Origin: Massilia antarctica
Lineage (GTDB): Bacteria > Pseudomonadota > Gammaproteobacteria > Burkholderiales > Burkholderiaceae_D
NCBI RefSeq assembly: GCF_015689335.1
Contig: NZ_CP065053.1
Location: 6,386,001-6,450,000 of the forward strand
Length of the DNA: 64,000 bases
Direction: 5' to 3'
Part shown: piece after piece, positions 27,362-35,519 of the stretch
Numbering within the stretch: position 1 is the first letter of the stretch
Layout: each line of letters opens with the position of its first letter
Made by a program: the position numbers and the translations under genes
Notes under the pieces: model-generated
Told to the model about the DNA's origin: nothing
The model's database searches: none
What the model saw: only the letters and a program-made list of their open reading frames with translations

Positions 27362-27961
27362 ATGAATCAGGTAACCGGCACCAATCCCAATGTCGATGCG
27401 ATGCTGCAAGGGGCGACCAGTTGGCGCGACGAGTTCGCGCTATTGCGAACGATCGCGCTCGACTGCGGCCTGACGGAAGAATTGAAGTGGGGCCAGCCCT
27501 GCTACGCGCATGAGGGCAAGAATATCGTCCTCATTCATGGCTTCAAGGAATATTGTGCCGTTCTGTTCTTCAAGGGCGCGCTGCTCGCCGACCCCAAGGG
27601 CATGCTGGTCAAGCAGACCGAGAACGTGCAGTCCGCGCGCCAAGCCAGGTTCACCAGCCTCGCGCAGATCACGCGGCAGCGCAAGGCCTTGACGGCCTGC
27701 ATCCTCGATGCGATCGAGGTGGAACGCGCGGGCCTGAAGGTCGCCTTGAGGGAGACGGCCGAGTTTCCGTTGCCGGAGGAGTTCGGGGCCAGGCTGGCAC
27801 AGCTGCCGGCGCTCAGGACTGCCTTCGAAGCATTGACACCCGGCCGCCAGCGCGCCTACCTGCTGCATTTTGCCGGCGCCAAGCAGTCGACAACCCGAGC
27901 GTCAAGGGTCGAAAACTGCATACCGCTGATCCTCGATGGCATTGGACTCAACGACCGGTGA
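27362..27961 (+). CDS. YdeI/DUF1801-like protein
   Basis: The ATG at 27362 follows AGGAGG by nine bases and is preferred to a TTG at 27332. The 199-residue product has the DUF1801 pattern WGQPCYAHEGKNIVLIHGFK and the YdeI-type C-terminus (PEEFGARLAQLPAL; FEALTPGRQRAYLLHF). Members are annotated as OmpD-associated or iron-chaperone-like without firm function. It probably extends the arsR operon (30-base gap). Confidence 0.82.
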   Translation: MNQVTGTNPNVDAMLQGATSWRDEFALLRTIALDCGLTEELKWGQPCYAHEGKNIVLIHGFKEYCAVLFFKGALLADPKGMLVKQTENVQSARQARFTSLAQITRQRKALTACILDAIEVERAGLKVALRETAEFPLPEEFGARLAQLPALRTAFEALTPGRQRAYLLHFAGAKQSTTRASRVENCIPLILDGIGLNDR

Positions 27962-28162
27962 GCCTCCCGTTCGCCATGGCCCGTGCTCCGATGGCGTTTT
28001 CAGCGCAATCGCGCGGACCTGATGAGTTGCTGTACTGGATCTGCGAGCCAGTCCCGCTGACGACCGGCTATTTCCGGCGCTGCCCGACCAGGCCGGTAAG
28101 CACGCGGATGACACCCATTCCAGCTACCGATGACGTCAACCTGCCGAGGCCATTTGCATCGT

Positions 28163-29008
28163 CTACTCCCGGCTCCCCGACCGCTTTTGCGCCATGAGCT
28201 CGCGAATTGCGGCGACGACCAGTTCCGGGTTCGCATCCTGAATCCGGTGGTCGGAATCAACGATGACCTTGCGCGCCTTCGGGTACATGGCCTTAAGCGC
28301 CGCAACGGTCCGCGGGTCGTCATTCATGACGCCGAAGTCCACGCCGATCGCGCCGGCCGACTTTGGCACATTGAACAAGCGCACCATGGGAATGTCGTCC
28401 GGGAACGGCAGGCTTTGAACGATTTCTCCCGTGTGATGAATTTCATCGATCTCGCGCCCCACGGTGTCGCTGAGGAACAGGCGCTTGGCAATGCGGGTGT
28501 GCAGTGGAAAATCCTCGGGCCGCTTGATAACGCCTGGATACAAGGAATCCACCAGCACCACGCCCTGCACTTCTTGCGGATACATTCGCGCAAACAGTTG
28601 CATATAGAGACCACCCATCGAATGCCCGACCAGCAGGTACGGCGGCCTCAGCCCTTGCTTCTGCAAAACCTGACGCAGCCTTTCTACAATGGTGCGGCCA
28701 TCGCGCCGGGCGGAGGTGGCTCCACTGCGCCCGTAGCCAGGCCGATTGTAGGCAAACAGCGTCGATTCCTTGCCGATATCGGCTGTGACTTTATTCCATG
28801 TATCGAGCGTTTCACGTGCTCCGTTCTCGAACACGACAACGCCGGGCGATTGCGGCACATCGCTTCGTAATAACTCAATCTTCTCGCCGTAGACGGTATC
28901 GACTATCGGCGCCGCGGTTGCAGGCAAGAGCAGCGCGGCGATAGTGGCTGCCAGCACGACTTTCGACAGTGCTGCTGCCGCACGTTTGAAACGCATGTTC
29001 ATCTTCAT
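28163..29008 (-). CDS. Secreted alpha/beta hydrolase
   Basis: I use the ATG at 29008; others at 29020, 29002 and 28996 are in frame. The 281-residue product has a signal peptide or anchor (KVVLAATIAALLLPATAAP) and an alpha/beta hydrolase core: an oxyanion loop near VVFENGARETLD, the nucleophile elbow VGHSMGG (Ser about 130), an acid in VVLVDSLYP and a His in IVDSDHRIQ (about 254). Substrate is unknown; esterase-like. It is divergent from the DUF2975 gene. Confidence 0.85.
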   Translation of the reverse strand: MKMNMRFKRAAAALSKVVLAATIAALLLPATAAPIVDTVYGEKIELLRSDVPQSPGVVVFENGARETLDTWNKVTADIGKESTLFAYNRPGYGRSGATSARRDGRTIVERLRQVLQKQGLRPPYLLVGHSMGGLYMQLFARMYPQEVQGVVLVDSLYPGVIKRPEDFPLHTRIAKRLFLSDTVGREIDEIHHTGEIVQSLPFPDDIPMVRLFNVPKSAGAIGVDFGVMNDDPRTVAALKAMYPKARKVIVDSDHRIQDANPELVVAAIRELMAQKRSGSRE

Positions 29009-29080
29009 CACTCCATTCATGTTTAGTCTTGGCCAGCGCATCTGGTTGCAATGGTTGGCCGGCGACCATGCCGCACCCCA

Positions 29081-29105
29081 TTTTTTATCGTAACACGATA
29101 AAAAA
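29081..29105. repeat. Perfect 11-base inverted repeat, operator candidate
   Basis: TTTTTTATCGT and ACGATAAAAAA are perfectly complementary around AAC. The repeat lies between divergent genes (hydrolase at 29008, DUF2975 at 29227). It is a plausible site for the small HTH regulator at 29781. Its low GC content and its position upstream of both genes argue against a terminator. Confidence 0.6.
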
Positions 29106-29154
29106 TATTTACGCAACAGTCATTTATTATCAAAAAACAAGGACGTCAAACCGC

Positions 29155-29184
29155 TTGATACGCCATGCCGCGGTATGCTATGCT
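29155..29184 (+). promoter_or_regulatory. Candidate promoter of the DUF2975-HTH operon
   Basis: TTGATA (29155) and TATGCT (29179) are 18 bases apart, and TGC just before the -10 gives an extended -10 element. Transcription would begin about 35 bases before the ATG at 29227. The inverted repeat at 29081-29105 is about 50 bases upstream of the -35. Confidence 0.5.
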
Positions 29185-29226
29185 ATAAAAATTTATTGCA
29201 AAACATTCATAATTGATCGTATAAAG

Positions 29227-29781
29227 ATGACGTCGAATCACGCAAAAATCAGCCGCCTGGCCCGCTACTCGCGCTGGGCACTGACCCTGGCCTTGGGTTG
29301 TGGCGCACTGATGTGGGGTGCCCTCACCTGGCTGGTCATTGACGGCCAATTTGGATCCTTGTCCTCGGCAAGCATCCACCTGGCCTCTGGTGTTGGATTG
29401 CTCAGCGATCTGGACAAGCAACTGCTCGCCGCCCATCCCCTGCTTCTGTGGGGGTACGGCACCTTGGCGCTCGGCATCACTGGCTACGGCGTTCTGCGGC
29501 TATTGCGCTTGATGCGAATGTACGAATCAGGTGCCATCTTTGATCGGCGCGCGCCTGCTCACCTGGCGGCGTTTGCCGTGTGCATTGTGGCGCGCGAGTT
29601 GCTGGACACCTTGGCGCTACCGCTGCTAACAATGGGAATGGGCGACAGTTCCCGCCCGCTGAGCATTCGTATCGATTCCAGCACCGTGCATGTGCTGTTG
29701 ATCACCTTCTTGTTCTTTCTGATGTCGCACATCATGGCCGCTGCCTATGTTGTTGCCGACGATAACGAAAAAATCATCTGA
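29227..29781 (+). CDS. DUF2975 integral membrane protein
   Basis: The ATG at 29227 gives a 184-residue protein with four membrane segments (about 15-35, 72-92, 115-135, 155-178), the DUF2975 pattern. The TM1-TM2 loop is the longest. It is followed by a small HTH gene overlapping by one base (TGATG). DUF2975 plus YozG-like regulator is a widespread two-gene unit of unknown signal. Confidence 0.85.
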   Translation: MTSNHAKISRLARYSRWALTLALGCGALMWGALTWLVIDGQFGSLSSASIHLASGVGLLSDLDKQLLAAHPLLLWGYGTLALGITGYGVLRLLRLMRMYESGAIFDRRAPAHLAAFAVCIVARELLDTLALPLLTMGMGDSSRPLSIRIDSSTVHVLLITFLFFLMSHIMAAAYVVADDNEKII

Positions 29782-30014
29782 TGCCAATCATCGTTCGACT
29801 TGATTTGATGCTGGCAAAGCGCAAGGTACGTTCACGCGAACTCGCCGCGCATGTCGGCATCACGGAGCAGAATCTATCGCTCTTAAAGGGCGGAAAAGTA
29901 CGCGGCATCCGCTTCGCCACATTGGCGCTGATTTGCGAATTCCTGGAATGCCAGCCGGGCGACTTGCTGGAGTATCTGCCCGGCGACGAACAAGAGGTCG
30001 ACGACGCCCTGTAG
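29781..30014 (+). CDS. YozG/Xre-type HTH regulator
   Basis: The 77-residue protein is almost entirely a Cro/C1-type helix-turn-helix: RLDLMLAKRKVRSRELAAHV, GITEQNLSLLKGGKVRGI and LALICEFLECQPGDLLEY. This matches the small regulators found after DUF2975 genes. The membrane partner may control its activity. A likely binding site is the inverted repeat at 29081. Confidence 0.9.
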   Translation: MPIIVRLDLMLAKRKVRSRELAAHVGITEQNLSLLKGGKVRGIRFATLALICEFLECQPGDLLEYLPGDEQEVDDAL

Positions 30015-30466
30015 CGTCCCCATGGGATGAGGGACGCCGACGCCAGCCACGGACCGTCCATCGCTCATTTGGCGCTGCCCACGGCAGACCCGCGACGACC
30101 TCGCCCAAGGAGAATTCGATGGCTCGGCTTGCCCAGCGTTCGCTTCTCTCGAGCGAGAAGGCGGGTTACCTCAAAGATAGCGTACAACGCGTCTTCGAAA
30201 GGCGACATCTTGAAAAGAACAAGGCATCCGGGTCGTCAAACATGTTGTCGTCCGTGCCGGGCGTGCCTGCGAAGCACTGGAGCAATTAGTCGCAAGGCAA
30301 TTGTGCGTAGAACTTTGGGGTACTGGCATCGACCATCGCAAGAAGGTCCGTGTTCCCCGGCCCGTACGCCGACGGATTTTCAAGTGCATACTACATACCG
30401 CATGACGCCAATCCGCTCACATCAACGTTGAGCATGGCGAACTTACTTCAATAAAAACTCCCACCT
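30015..30466. other. Sparse region with one possible small gene
   Basis: About 450 bases lie between the HTH regulator and the cyclotransferase-like gene. The only candidate is a 56-codon frame listed separately at 30119-30289. No RNA gene, terminator or repeat stands out. Confidence 0.4.
30119..30289 (+). CDS. Hypothetical 56-residue protein
   Basis: This ATG has an excellent AAGGAG site six bases upstream. The product is basic in the middle (VQRVFERRHLEKNK) with no membrane segment or known domain. It may be a genuine small protein or the remnant of a longer gene. The ribosome-binding site is the only positive evidence. Confidence 0.3.
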   Translation: MARLAQRSLLSSEKAGYLKDSVQRVFERRHLEKNKASGSSNMLSSVPGVPAKHWSN

Positions 30467-30808
30467 ATGACGCAACTTCTCTTTTCGTATGGAACGCTTC
30501 AGCAGCGTGATGTGCAACTGGCCACCTTTGGCCGGGAGCTCCACGGCACGGCCGACCAATTGCCAGGTTTTCATGCATCAATGGTGAAAATTGAAGACCC
30601 GCAGGTCGTCAAGACAAGTGGGAAGAGTCACCATCCCATCGTTAAACAGACGGGTATCGCGGAAAACCGCGTTGCTGGAACCGCCTTCGAGGTGACGGAT
30701 GATGAACTCGTGCATGCGGATCAGTATGAAGTATCAGACTACACGCGCGTCTCGGCCTTACTCTCCTCCGGACGAACGGCTTGGGTGTATGTGGACGCGC
30801 GTGCATAG
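30467..30808 (+). CDS. Gamma-glutamylcyclotransferase-like (AIG2/GGACT) protein
   Basis: This 113-residue protein has the family's FSYGTLQQ substrate-binding loop (residues 6-13) and the catalytic Glu in DQYEVSDYTRV (Glu88). Family members release 5-oxoproline from gamma-glutamyl amines or peptides. It is convergent with a gamma-glutamylpolyamine synthetase-like gene, 53 bases away. Substrate cannot be assigned from sequence. Confidence 0.85.
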   Translation: MTQLLFSYGTLQQRDVQLATFGRELHGTADQLPGFHASMVKIEDPQVVKTSGKSHHPIVKQTGIAENRVAGTAFEVTDDELVHADQYEVSDYTRVSALLSSGRTAWVYVDARA

Positions 30809-30861
30809 CACGATCCGCACATCGAATTCAGGCAGGCGTACACTTGCGCTCGGCTTCTGTC

Positions 30862-32232
30862 CTACACGTGCAGCAATAAGTGCTCGCGTTCCCAGGGGCT
30901 GATCACCGTCATGAATTCGAGGTGTTCCTGGTCCTTGATGGCCGCATACACGTCGACGAAGCGCTCGCCCAACACTGCGCGCAGCTTGTCCTCGGCGCGC
31001 AGCAGGTGCAGCGCTTGCGGCAAGCCCCGCGGCAGCTCGAAGTCGAGCGCGTGCGCGCTGCCGGCCGTCATCGGGCTCGGTGCGATTTCCTCCGTCATGC
31101 CAAGGTAGCCGCACGCCAGGGTCACGGCGAAGGCCAGATATGGATTGGCATCGGCACCGATCACCCGGTTTTCCACCGTGCGGCCCTGCGGCGTCGATTC
31201 CGGCACCCGAAACCCGACTGTGCGGTTATCCAGCCCCCATTGCACATTGATGGGCGCGGTGGTGTGGCGCACGATGCGCCGGTAGGAATTGACATAGGGC
31301 GCCGCGAGCGCCATCGCCGCCGGCATGTAGCGCTGCAGCCCGCCGATGTAGTGATAAAAAGCGGGCGACGGCGCCCCTTCCGGCGTGCTGAACAGATTCA
31401 AGCCAGTGCGGCTGTCGGTCACGCCCTGGTGCACATGCATCGCCGAGCCCGGTTCGTTGGCCAGCGGCTTGGCCATGAAGGTGGCGTACATATTGTGCTT
31501 GAGCGCTGCCTCGCGCAGGGTGCGCTTGAAGAAGAACACATTGTCGGCCATGGTCAAGGGCTCGCACGAGAGCAGGTCGATGCCGAACTGGCCGGCGCCA
31601 ATTTCGTGGATCAGGGTGTCGACATCGAGCTGCATGAGGTCGCAGAAATCGTAGATATCCTCGAACAGCGGGTCGAATTCGTTGACGGCATCGATGCTGT
31701 AGATCTGGCGGCTGGTTTCGGCCCGCCCGCTGCGGCCGATGGGCGAGCGCAGCGGCAGGTCCGGGTCGTTGTTGCGCGCGGTTAGGTAAAACTCCAGTTC
31801 CGGCCCCACATTAGGCGACCAGCCCTTGTCCGCGTACAGCTTGAGCACGCGCCGCAACACGCTGCGCGGGGCGAAATCGACCAGGCTGCCGTCGGAAAAA
31901 TAACAGTCGTGGATGACCTGGGCGGTGGGATCGAGCGCCCACGGCACCACGGTGATGGTGGACGGGTCGGGCCGCAGCACCATGTCGCGGTCGGTCTCGG
32001 AAATCGCGCGGAAATAGGCGACGTCGTTGGCCGGAAAGTTGCCGGTGACAGTCATGCCGAGCACGGCTTCGGGCATGCGCATGCCGCGTTCGTCGGTGAA
32101 TTTGGTACGCGGAAGGATCTTGCCGCGCGCAACGCCGGTCAGGTCCGGTACCAGGCATTCGATTTCGGTGACCTGGCGCTGGTTCAGCCACAGGTCCATA
32201 TCGCTATACGTAAAGTTCTTGCGTACTGCCAT
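30862..32232 (-). CDS. Glutamine synthetase-family enzyme, PuuA-like
   Basis: The ATG at 32232 has GGAG eight bases upstream. The 456-residue product has the glutamine synthetase catalytic fold: VGPELEFYL, HEIGAGQFGIDL, GSAMHVHQ and the ATP/Glu segment NRTVGFRVPESTPQGRTVEN. The shorter N-terminus and divergent active-site loops match gamma-glutamylpolyamine synthetases (PuuA, SpuI) rather than GlnA. It would ligate glutamate to putrescine or another amine. It begins 11 bases after fliD, and a PotF-like gene lies at 13836. Confidence 0.88.
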   Translation of the reverse strand: MAVRKNFTYSDMDLWLNQRQVTEIECLVPDLTGVARGKILPRTKFTDERGMRMPEAVLGMTVTGNFPANDVAYFRAISETDRDMVLRPDPSTITVVPWALDPTAQVIHDCYFSDGSLVDFAPRSVLRRVLKLYADKGWSPNVGPELEFYLTARNNDPDLPLRSPIGRSGRAETSRQIYSIDAVNEFDPLFEDIYDFCDLMQLDVDTLIHEIGAGQFGIDLLSCEPLTMADNVFFFKRTLREAALKHNMYATFMAKPLANEPGSAMHVHQGVTDSRTGLNLFSTPEGAPSPAFYHYIGGLQRYMPAAMALAAPYVNSYRRIVRHTTAPINVQWGLDNRTVGFRVPESTPQGRTVENRVIGADANPYLAFAVTLACGYLGMTEEIAPSPMTAGSAHALDFELPRGLPQALHLLRAEDKLRAVLGERFVDVYAAIKDQEHLEFMTVISPWEREHLLLHV

Positions 32233-32243
32233 TCCACATCTCC

Positions 32244-33611
32244 TCAAGCCAGGAAATCGAACAAGGACTTGGCGCCCCCTCCCGGCAAGCCCGGCAAGGC
32301 GCTGTTGGCGCCGCCACCCTGGCTCACTTCCGTGTAACGCGCTACCAGGTTGGTGGCCTGCGCCGTCAGCGCGCTGGTCAGGGCGGTTTTCTGGCTCGCC
32401 AGGGTAGCGATGCCGCGATCGGCAATCAGTTTTTCCTTGCCGATGCTGCTGCCGGCGCCGAGCAACTGGCCAAGTTGAGAGTCGAGCTTGTCGGCAATGC
32501 CCTTGCCGCCATCGGTGAACAACTTGCCGATCGCCGCGGGGTCGGCCAGCACTGCCGCGTCCAGCGCCTTTGCGTCGACCTTGAGGGTGCCGTTTTTATC
32601 GAGCGTGATGCCGGCTTTTTCCAGCGCGGCGCTGTTGCTGCGTACCATATTGGTCAACTCTTCCTGCGCCTGGCGCAATGCCGGGTCGGACTTGAGGCTG
32701 CCCTGCTGCAAGGTTTGCAAGGTCGACGTCACCTTGTTATAGCCATCGATCAAATTGCCGATATTTTTAGCGATGGCGCCATTTTCCTGCGCCACGACCA
32801 CTTTGGAACTGCCTTTGCCGGCGAGCGCCAGCGCCGTGCCGCCGATCTGACCCGTGATGACATTGCTGGAACTGGTAATCCGCTTGCCGTCGATGTTGAG
32901 CACGGCATCCTGGGCGGCACTGCCCGCCGTCAAATTTTTAAGCCCGGCCGGATTGTAGGCAAGCAGTTTCTCGACCGCCGCATCGCCCCCGGCGCTGATG
33001 CGCATGCTGCCAGCCGCGCCCTCCGGTCCGGTGAGCTCGAGCGCGTAGCCGGCGCTGCTTTTGACGATGGTGGCATCGATGCCTGCCGCCTTGAAGGCGT
33101 CGGCCATGCCCTGCAGGGTATTGTTGCTGCTGTCGATGGTGATCGAACGGGCGCTGCCGTTGGGTGCGAATGCGCTGCCGGATTCCGTGCCGAACTCGAC
33201 CTTGATGGCGGTGGCCGCGCCGCTGCCGATGACCACGTCCTTGTCTTTCTGCGGACGCGCCAGCAGGGTTTGCGACTGCGCAAGCTGCTGGACATCGATG
33301 GCATACGTGCCCATTTTGGCGCCGGTCATGGTCAGGGCAGTCAGTACGCTCGGGCTGGAGGACGTGGCCCCCGTCTGCATGCCCGCGCCGGACAAGGACT
33401 GGGTCAGCGACTGGAAGCTGGCCAGGGCGCTTTGCAGCTGGCCGAGGCCGGACAGGCGGGTCTGGTCGCGCGTGAGCTGGCCGCTGAGTTTCTGGATGCC
33501 GGCATTTTGCGCCAGCAAGGTTTTGCTGACCCGTCCGACCATCTCGGCGGAGCTGGCACTGCCCGCATTGAGCCCGTTCAGCACATTGTTGGAATTGATG
33601 GGCAGCGCCAT
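32244..33611 (-). CDS. fliD: Flagellar filament cap protein FliD-like (HAP2)
   Basis: The 455-residue protein has FliD features: an N-terminal helical region (TRDQTRLSGLGQLQSALASF), central domains (IDVQQLAQSQTLLA; SITIDSSNNTLQGMADAFK) and a C-terminal part (NLIDGYNKVTSTLQTL; KLFTDGGKGIADKLDSQL). FliD caps the growing filament and folds flagellin. No fliS, fliC or other flagellar gene is nearby, so it is isolated. It could be a second, specialised cap. Confidence 0.85.
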   Translation of the reverse strand: MALPINSNNVLNGLNAGSASSAEMVGRVSKTLLAQNAGIQKLSGQLTRDQTRLSGLGQLQSALASFQSLTQSLSGAGMQTGATSSSPSVLTALTMTGAKMGTYAIDVQQLAQSQTLLARPQKDKDVVIGSGAATAIKVEFGTESGSAFAPNGSARSITIDSSNNTLQGMADAFKAAGIDATIVKSSAGYALELTGPEGAAGSMRISAGGDAAVEKLLAYNPAGLKNLTAGSAAQDAVLNIDGKRITSSSNVITGQIGGTALALAGKGSSKVVVAQENGAIAKNIGNLIDGYNKVTSTLQTLQQGSLKSDPALRQAQEELTNMVRSNSAALEKAGITLDKNGTLKVDAKALDAAVLADPAAIGKLFTDGGKGIADKLDSQLGQLLGAGSSIGKEKLIADRGIATLASQKTALTSALTAQATNLVARYTEVSQGGGANSALPGLPGGGAKSLFDFLA

Positions 33612-33761
33612 GGCGAGGTACCTCTGTGTACGTTTTAACGTAAAGGTAACACACTCGCCTGCGGCGCCGCGTTCAAATTCCTGACGGAGACGTGAGGCAG
33701 ATCAAGGGCTTCGGGGAAGAAGCTTGTGCCGGCTCAGGAGCCCCCCGGCGAACGACCGCGC

Positions 33762-34082
33762 TCAGCGCATGAATTTGGCCAGCTGCGTCATTCCCGACAA
33801 GCTGAGATTAAGGAAATTGAACCCGACCTTGAAGTCACCATGGCTGAGAATGCAATACGAGGCGCGCGAACGCACCTCGATCGCGGTCACGCTGCCCTCT
33901 ACCGGCAGGTTAAAACGCAGCAGCGCATCCACGCCCACCTGGATCGGATCGGGCGACATGACGCAGATGCCACTCGACCCGATATCGACCGTGCGCACCG
34001 TCACCGGCGCAAAGCCGTCCACCACCACGACGGCCTTGACCTTCAAAATTTTTCGCTGTGACTGTCGTTGTTCATTAAGCAC
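33762..34082 (-). CDS. PilZ-domain protein (c-di-GMP receptor candidate)
   Basis: This 106-residue single-domain protein shows both PilZ motifs: RQSQRK near the N-terminus (R-x3-R) and VDIGSSGICV (D/N-x-S-x2-G type). Ligand-binding residues look intact, so c-di-GMP binding is likely. It follows radA on the same strand with a 60-base gap and precedes fliD. It may link c-di-GMP from GGDEF proteins such as the one at 49771 to motility, but that is inference. Confidence 0.87.
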   Translation of the reverse strand: MLNEQRQSQRKILKVKAVVVVDGFAPVTVRTVDIGSSGICVMSPDPIQVGVDALLRFNLPVEGSVTAIEVRSRASYCILSHGDFKVGFNFLNLSLSGMTQLAKFMR

Positions 34083-34142
34083 ATTGCACCCATTGGCATA
34101 TCCGATATTTACATTGTAATGCCAAATGGCAATAAATGTTAA

Positions 34143-35519
34143 CTAATCGAGCTCGCGCAGTTTATTAAATGCCTCATCGATACGCTCGACCGCGACAATG
34201 GTCATGCCTTCGATTTTTTGCTTCGGCACATTCGCCTTGGGAATCATCGCGATTGAAAAACCCAGCTTGGCCGCTTCGCGCAAGCGTTCCTGGCCGCGCG
34301 GTGCCGGCCGGATTTCGCCCGCCAGCCCCACTTCACCAAACACCACCAGCCCGCGCGGCAATGGCTTACTGCGCATCGACGAGTTAATCGCCAGCAGTAC
34401 CGCCAGGTCGGCCGCCGGTTCGGTGATCTTGACCCCGCCCACCGCATTGATGAAGACATCCTGGTCGAAGGCGGCGATGCCGGCGTGCCGGTGCAGCACG
34501 GCCAGCAGCATCGCCAGCCGGTTTTGCTCCAGCCCCACCGACAGGCGCCGCGCATTGGGCAGGTGGCTGGTATCGACCAGCGCCTGGATTTCGACCAGCA
34601 AGGGGCGCGTGCCCTCCTGCGTCACCATCACGCACGAACCCGGCACCTGGTTGTCGTGCTGCGACAAAAACAGCGCCGACGGGTTGGACACCCCTTTCAG
34701 TCCTTTTTCCGTCATCGCGAACACGCCCAGCTCGTTCACCGCGCCGAAACGGTTCTTGATGGCCCGCACCAGCCGGAAACTGGACTGGGGATCGCCCTCG
34801 AAATACAGCACCGTATCGACAATATGTTCCAGCACGCGGGGACCGGCCAGCGCACCCTCTTTGGTCACGTGGCCAACCAGGATGATGGTCACCCCGGTCT
34901 GCTTGGCCACCCGCGTGAGCTGGGCGGCGCACTCGCGCACCTGCGCCACCGAACCGGGCGCCGAGGTGAGCGCGTCGGAATACACGGTCTGGATCGAGTC
35001 GATCACCGCCACCTCGGGCTTCAGGTCGGCCAGGGTCCCGAGGATCTTCTCGAGTTGGATCTCGGCCTGCAGTTTAAGTTCCTTGCCATCGACCCCGAGG
35101 CGGCGCGCGCGCAGGGCGATCTGGGCGCCCGATTCCTCGCCGCTCACATACAAGGTACTCTTACTATGCGAGATATTGGCCAAGGCCTGCAGCAGCAGGG
35201 TCGATTTGCCGATGCCGGGGTCGCCGCCGATCAGCACCACCCCGCCCGACACCAGGCCGCCGCCCAGCACGCGGTCGAACTCCTCGATGCCGGTGCCGAA
35301 ACGCGGCACGTCGACCGCCTCGATGTCGGCCAGCGACAACACCGGCGCTGTCTGCGCCAGGCTCTTGTGCTGGGTTTGCGAAAGGCGGTTCACACCCGGC
35401 GTGTCGACCACCGTCTCGACCATCGTGTTCCACTGATGGCAAGCCGTGCACTGCCCCGTCCATTTGCTGCTGATCCCGCCGCAGTCGCTGCAGGTGTATT
35501 GCGTTTTAGCTTTAGCCAT
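34143..35519 (-). CDS. radA: DNA repair protein RadA
   Basis: The 458-residue protein has an N-terminal zinc finger (Cys10, 13, 24, 27 in CSDCGG...CTAC), a RecA-like ATPase (Walker A GGDPGIGKST near residue 95), the RadA-specific KNRFG motif and a Lon-like C-terminal domain. It drives branch migration in recombination intermediates. It overlaps the end of alr by 8 bases. Confidence 0.97.
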   Translation of the reverse strand: MAKAKTQYTCSDCGGISSKWTGQCTACHQWNTMVETVVDTPGVNRLSQTQHKSLAQTAPVLSLADIEAVDVPRFGTGIEEFDRVLGGGLVSGGVVLIGGDPGIGKSTLLLQALANISHSKSTLYVSGEESGAQIALRARRLGVDGKELKLQAEIQLEKILGTLADLKPEVAVIDSIQTVYSDALTSAPGSVAQVRECAAQLTRVAKQTGVTIILVGHVTKEGALAGPRVLEHIVDTVLYFEGDPQSSFRLVRAIKNRFGAVNELGVFAMTEKGLKGVSNPSALFLSQHDNQVPGSCVMVTQEGTRPLLVEIQALVDTSHLPNARRLSVGLEQNRLAMLLAVLHRHAGIAAFDQDVFINAVGGVKITEPAADLAVLLAINSSMRSKPLPRGLVVFGEVGLAGEIRPAPRGQERLREAAKLGFSIAMIPKANVPKQKIEGMTIVAVERIDEAFNKLRELD

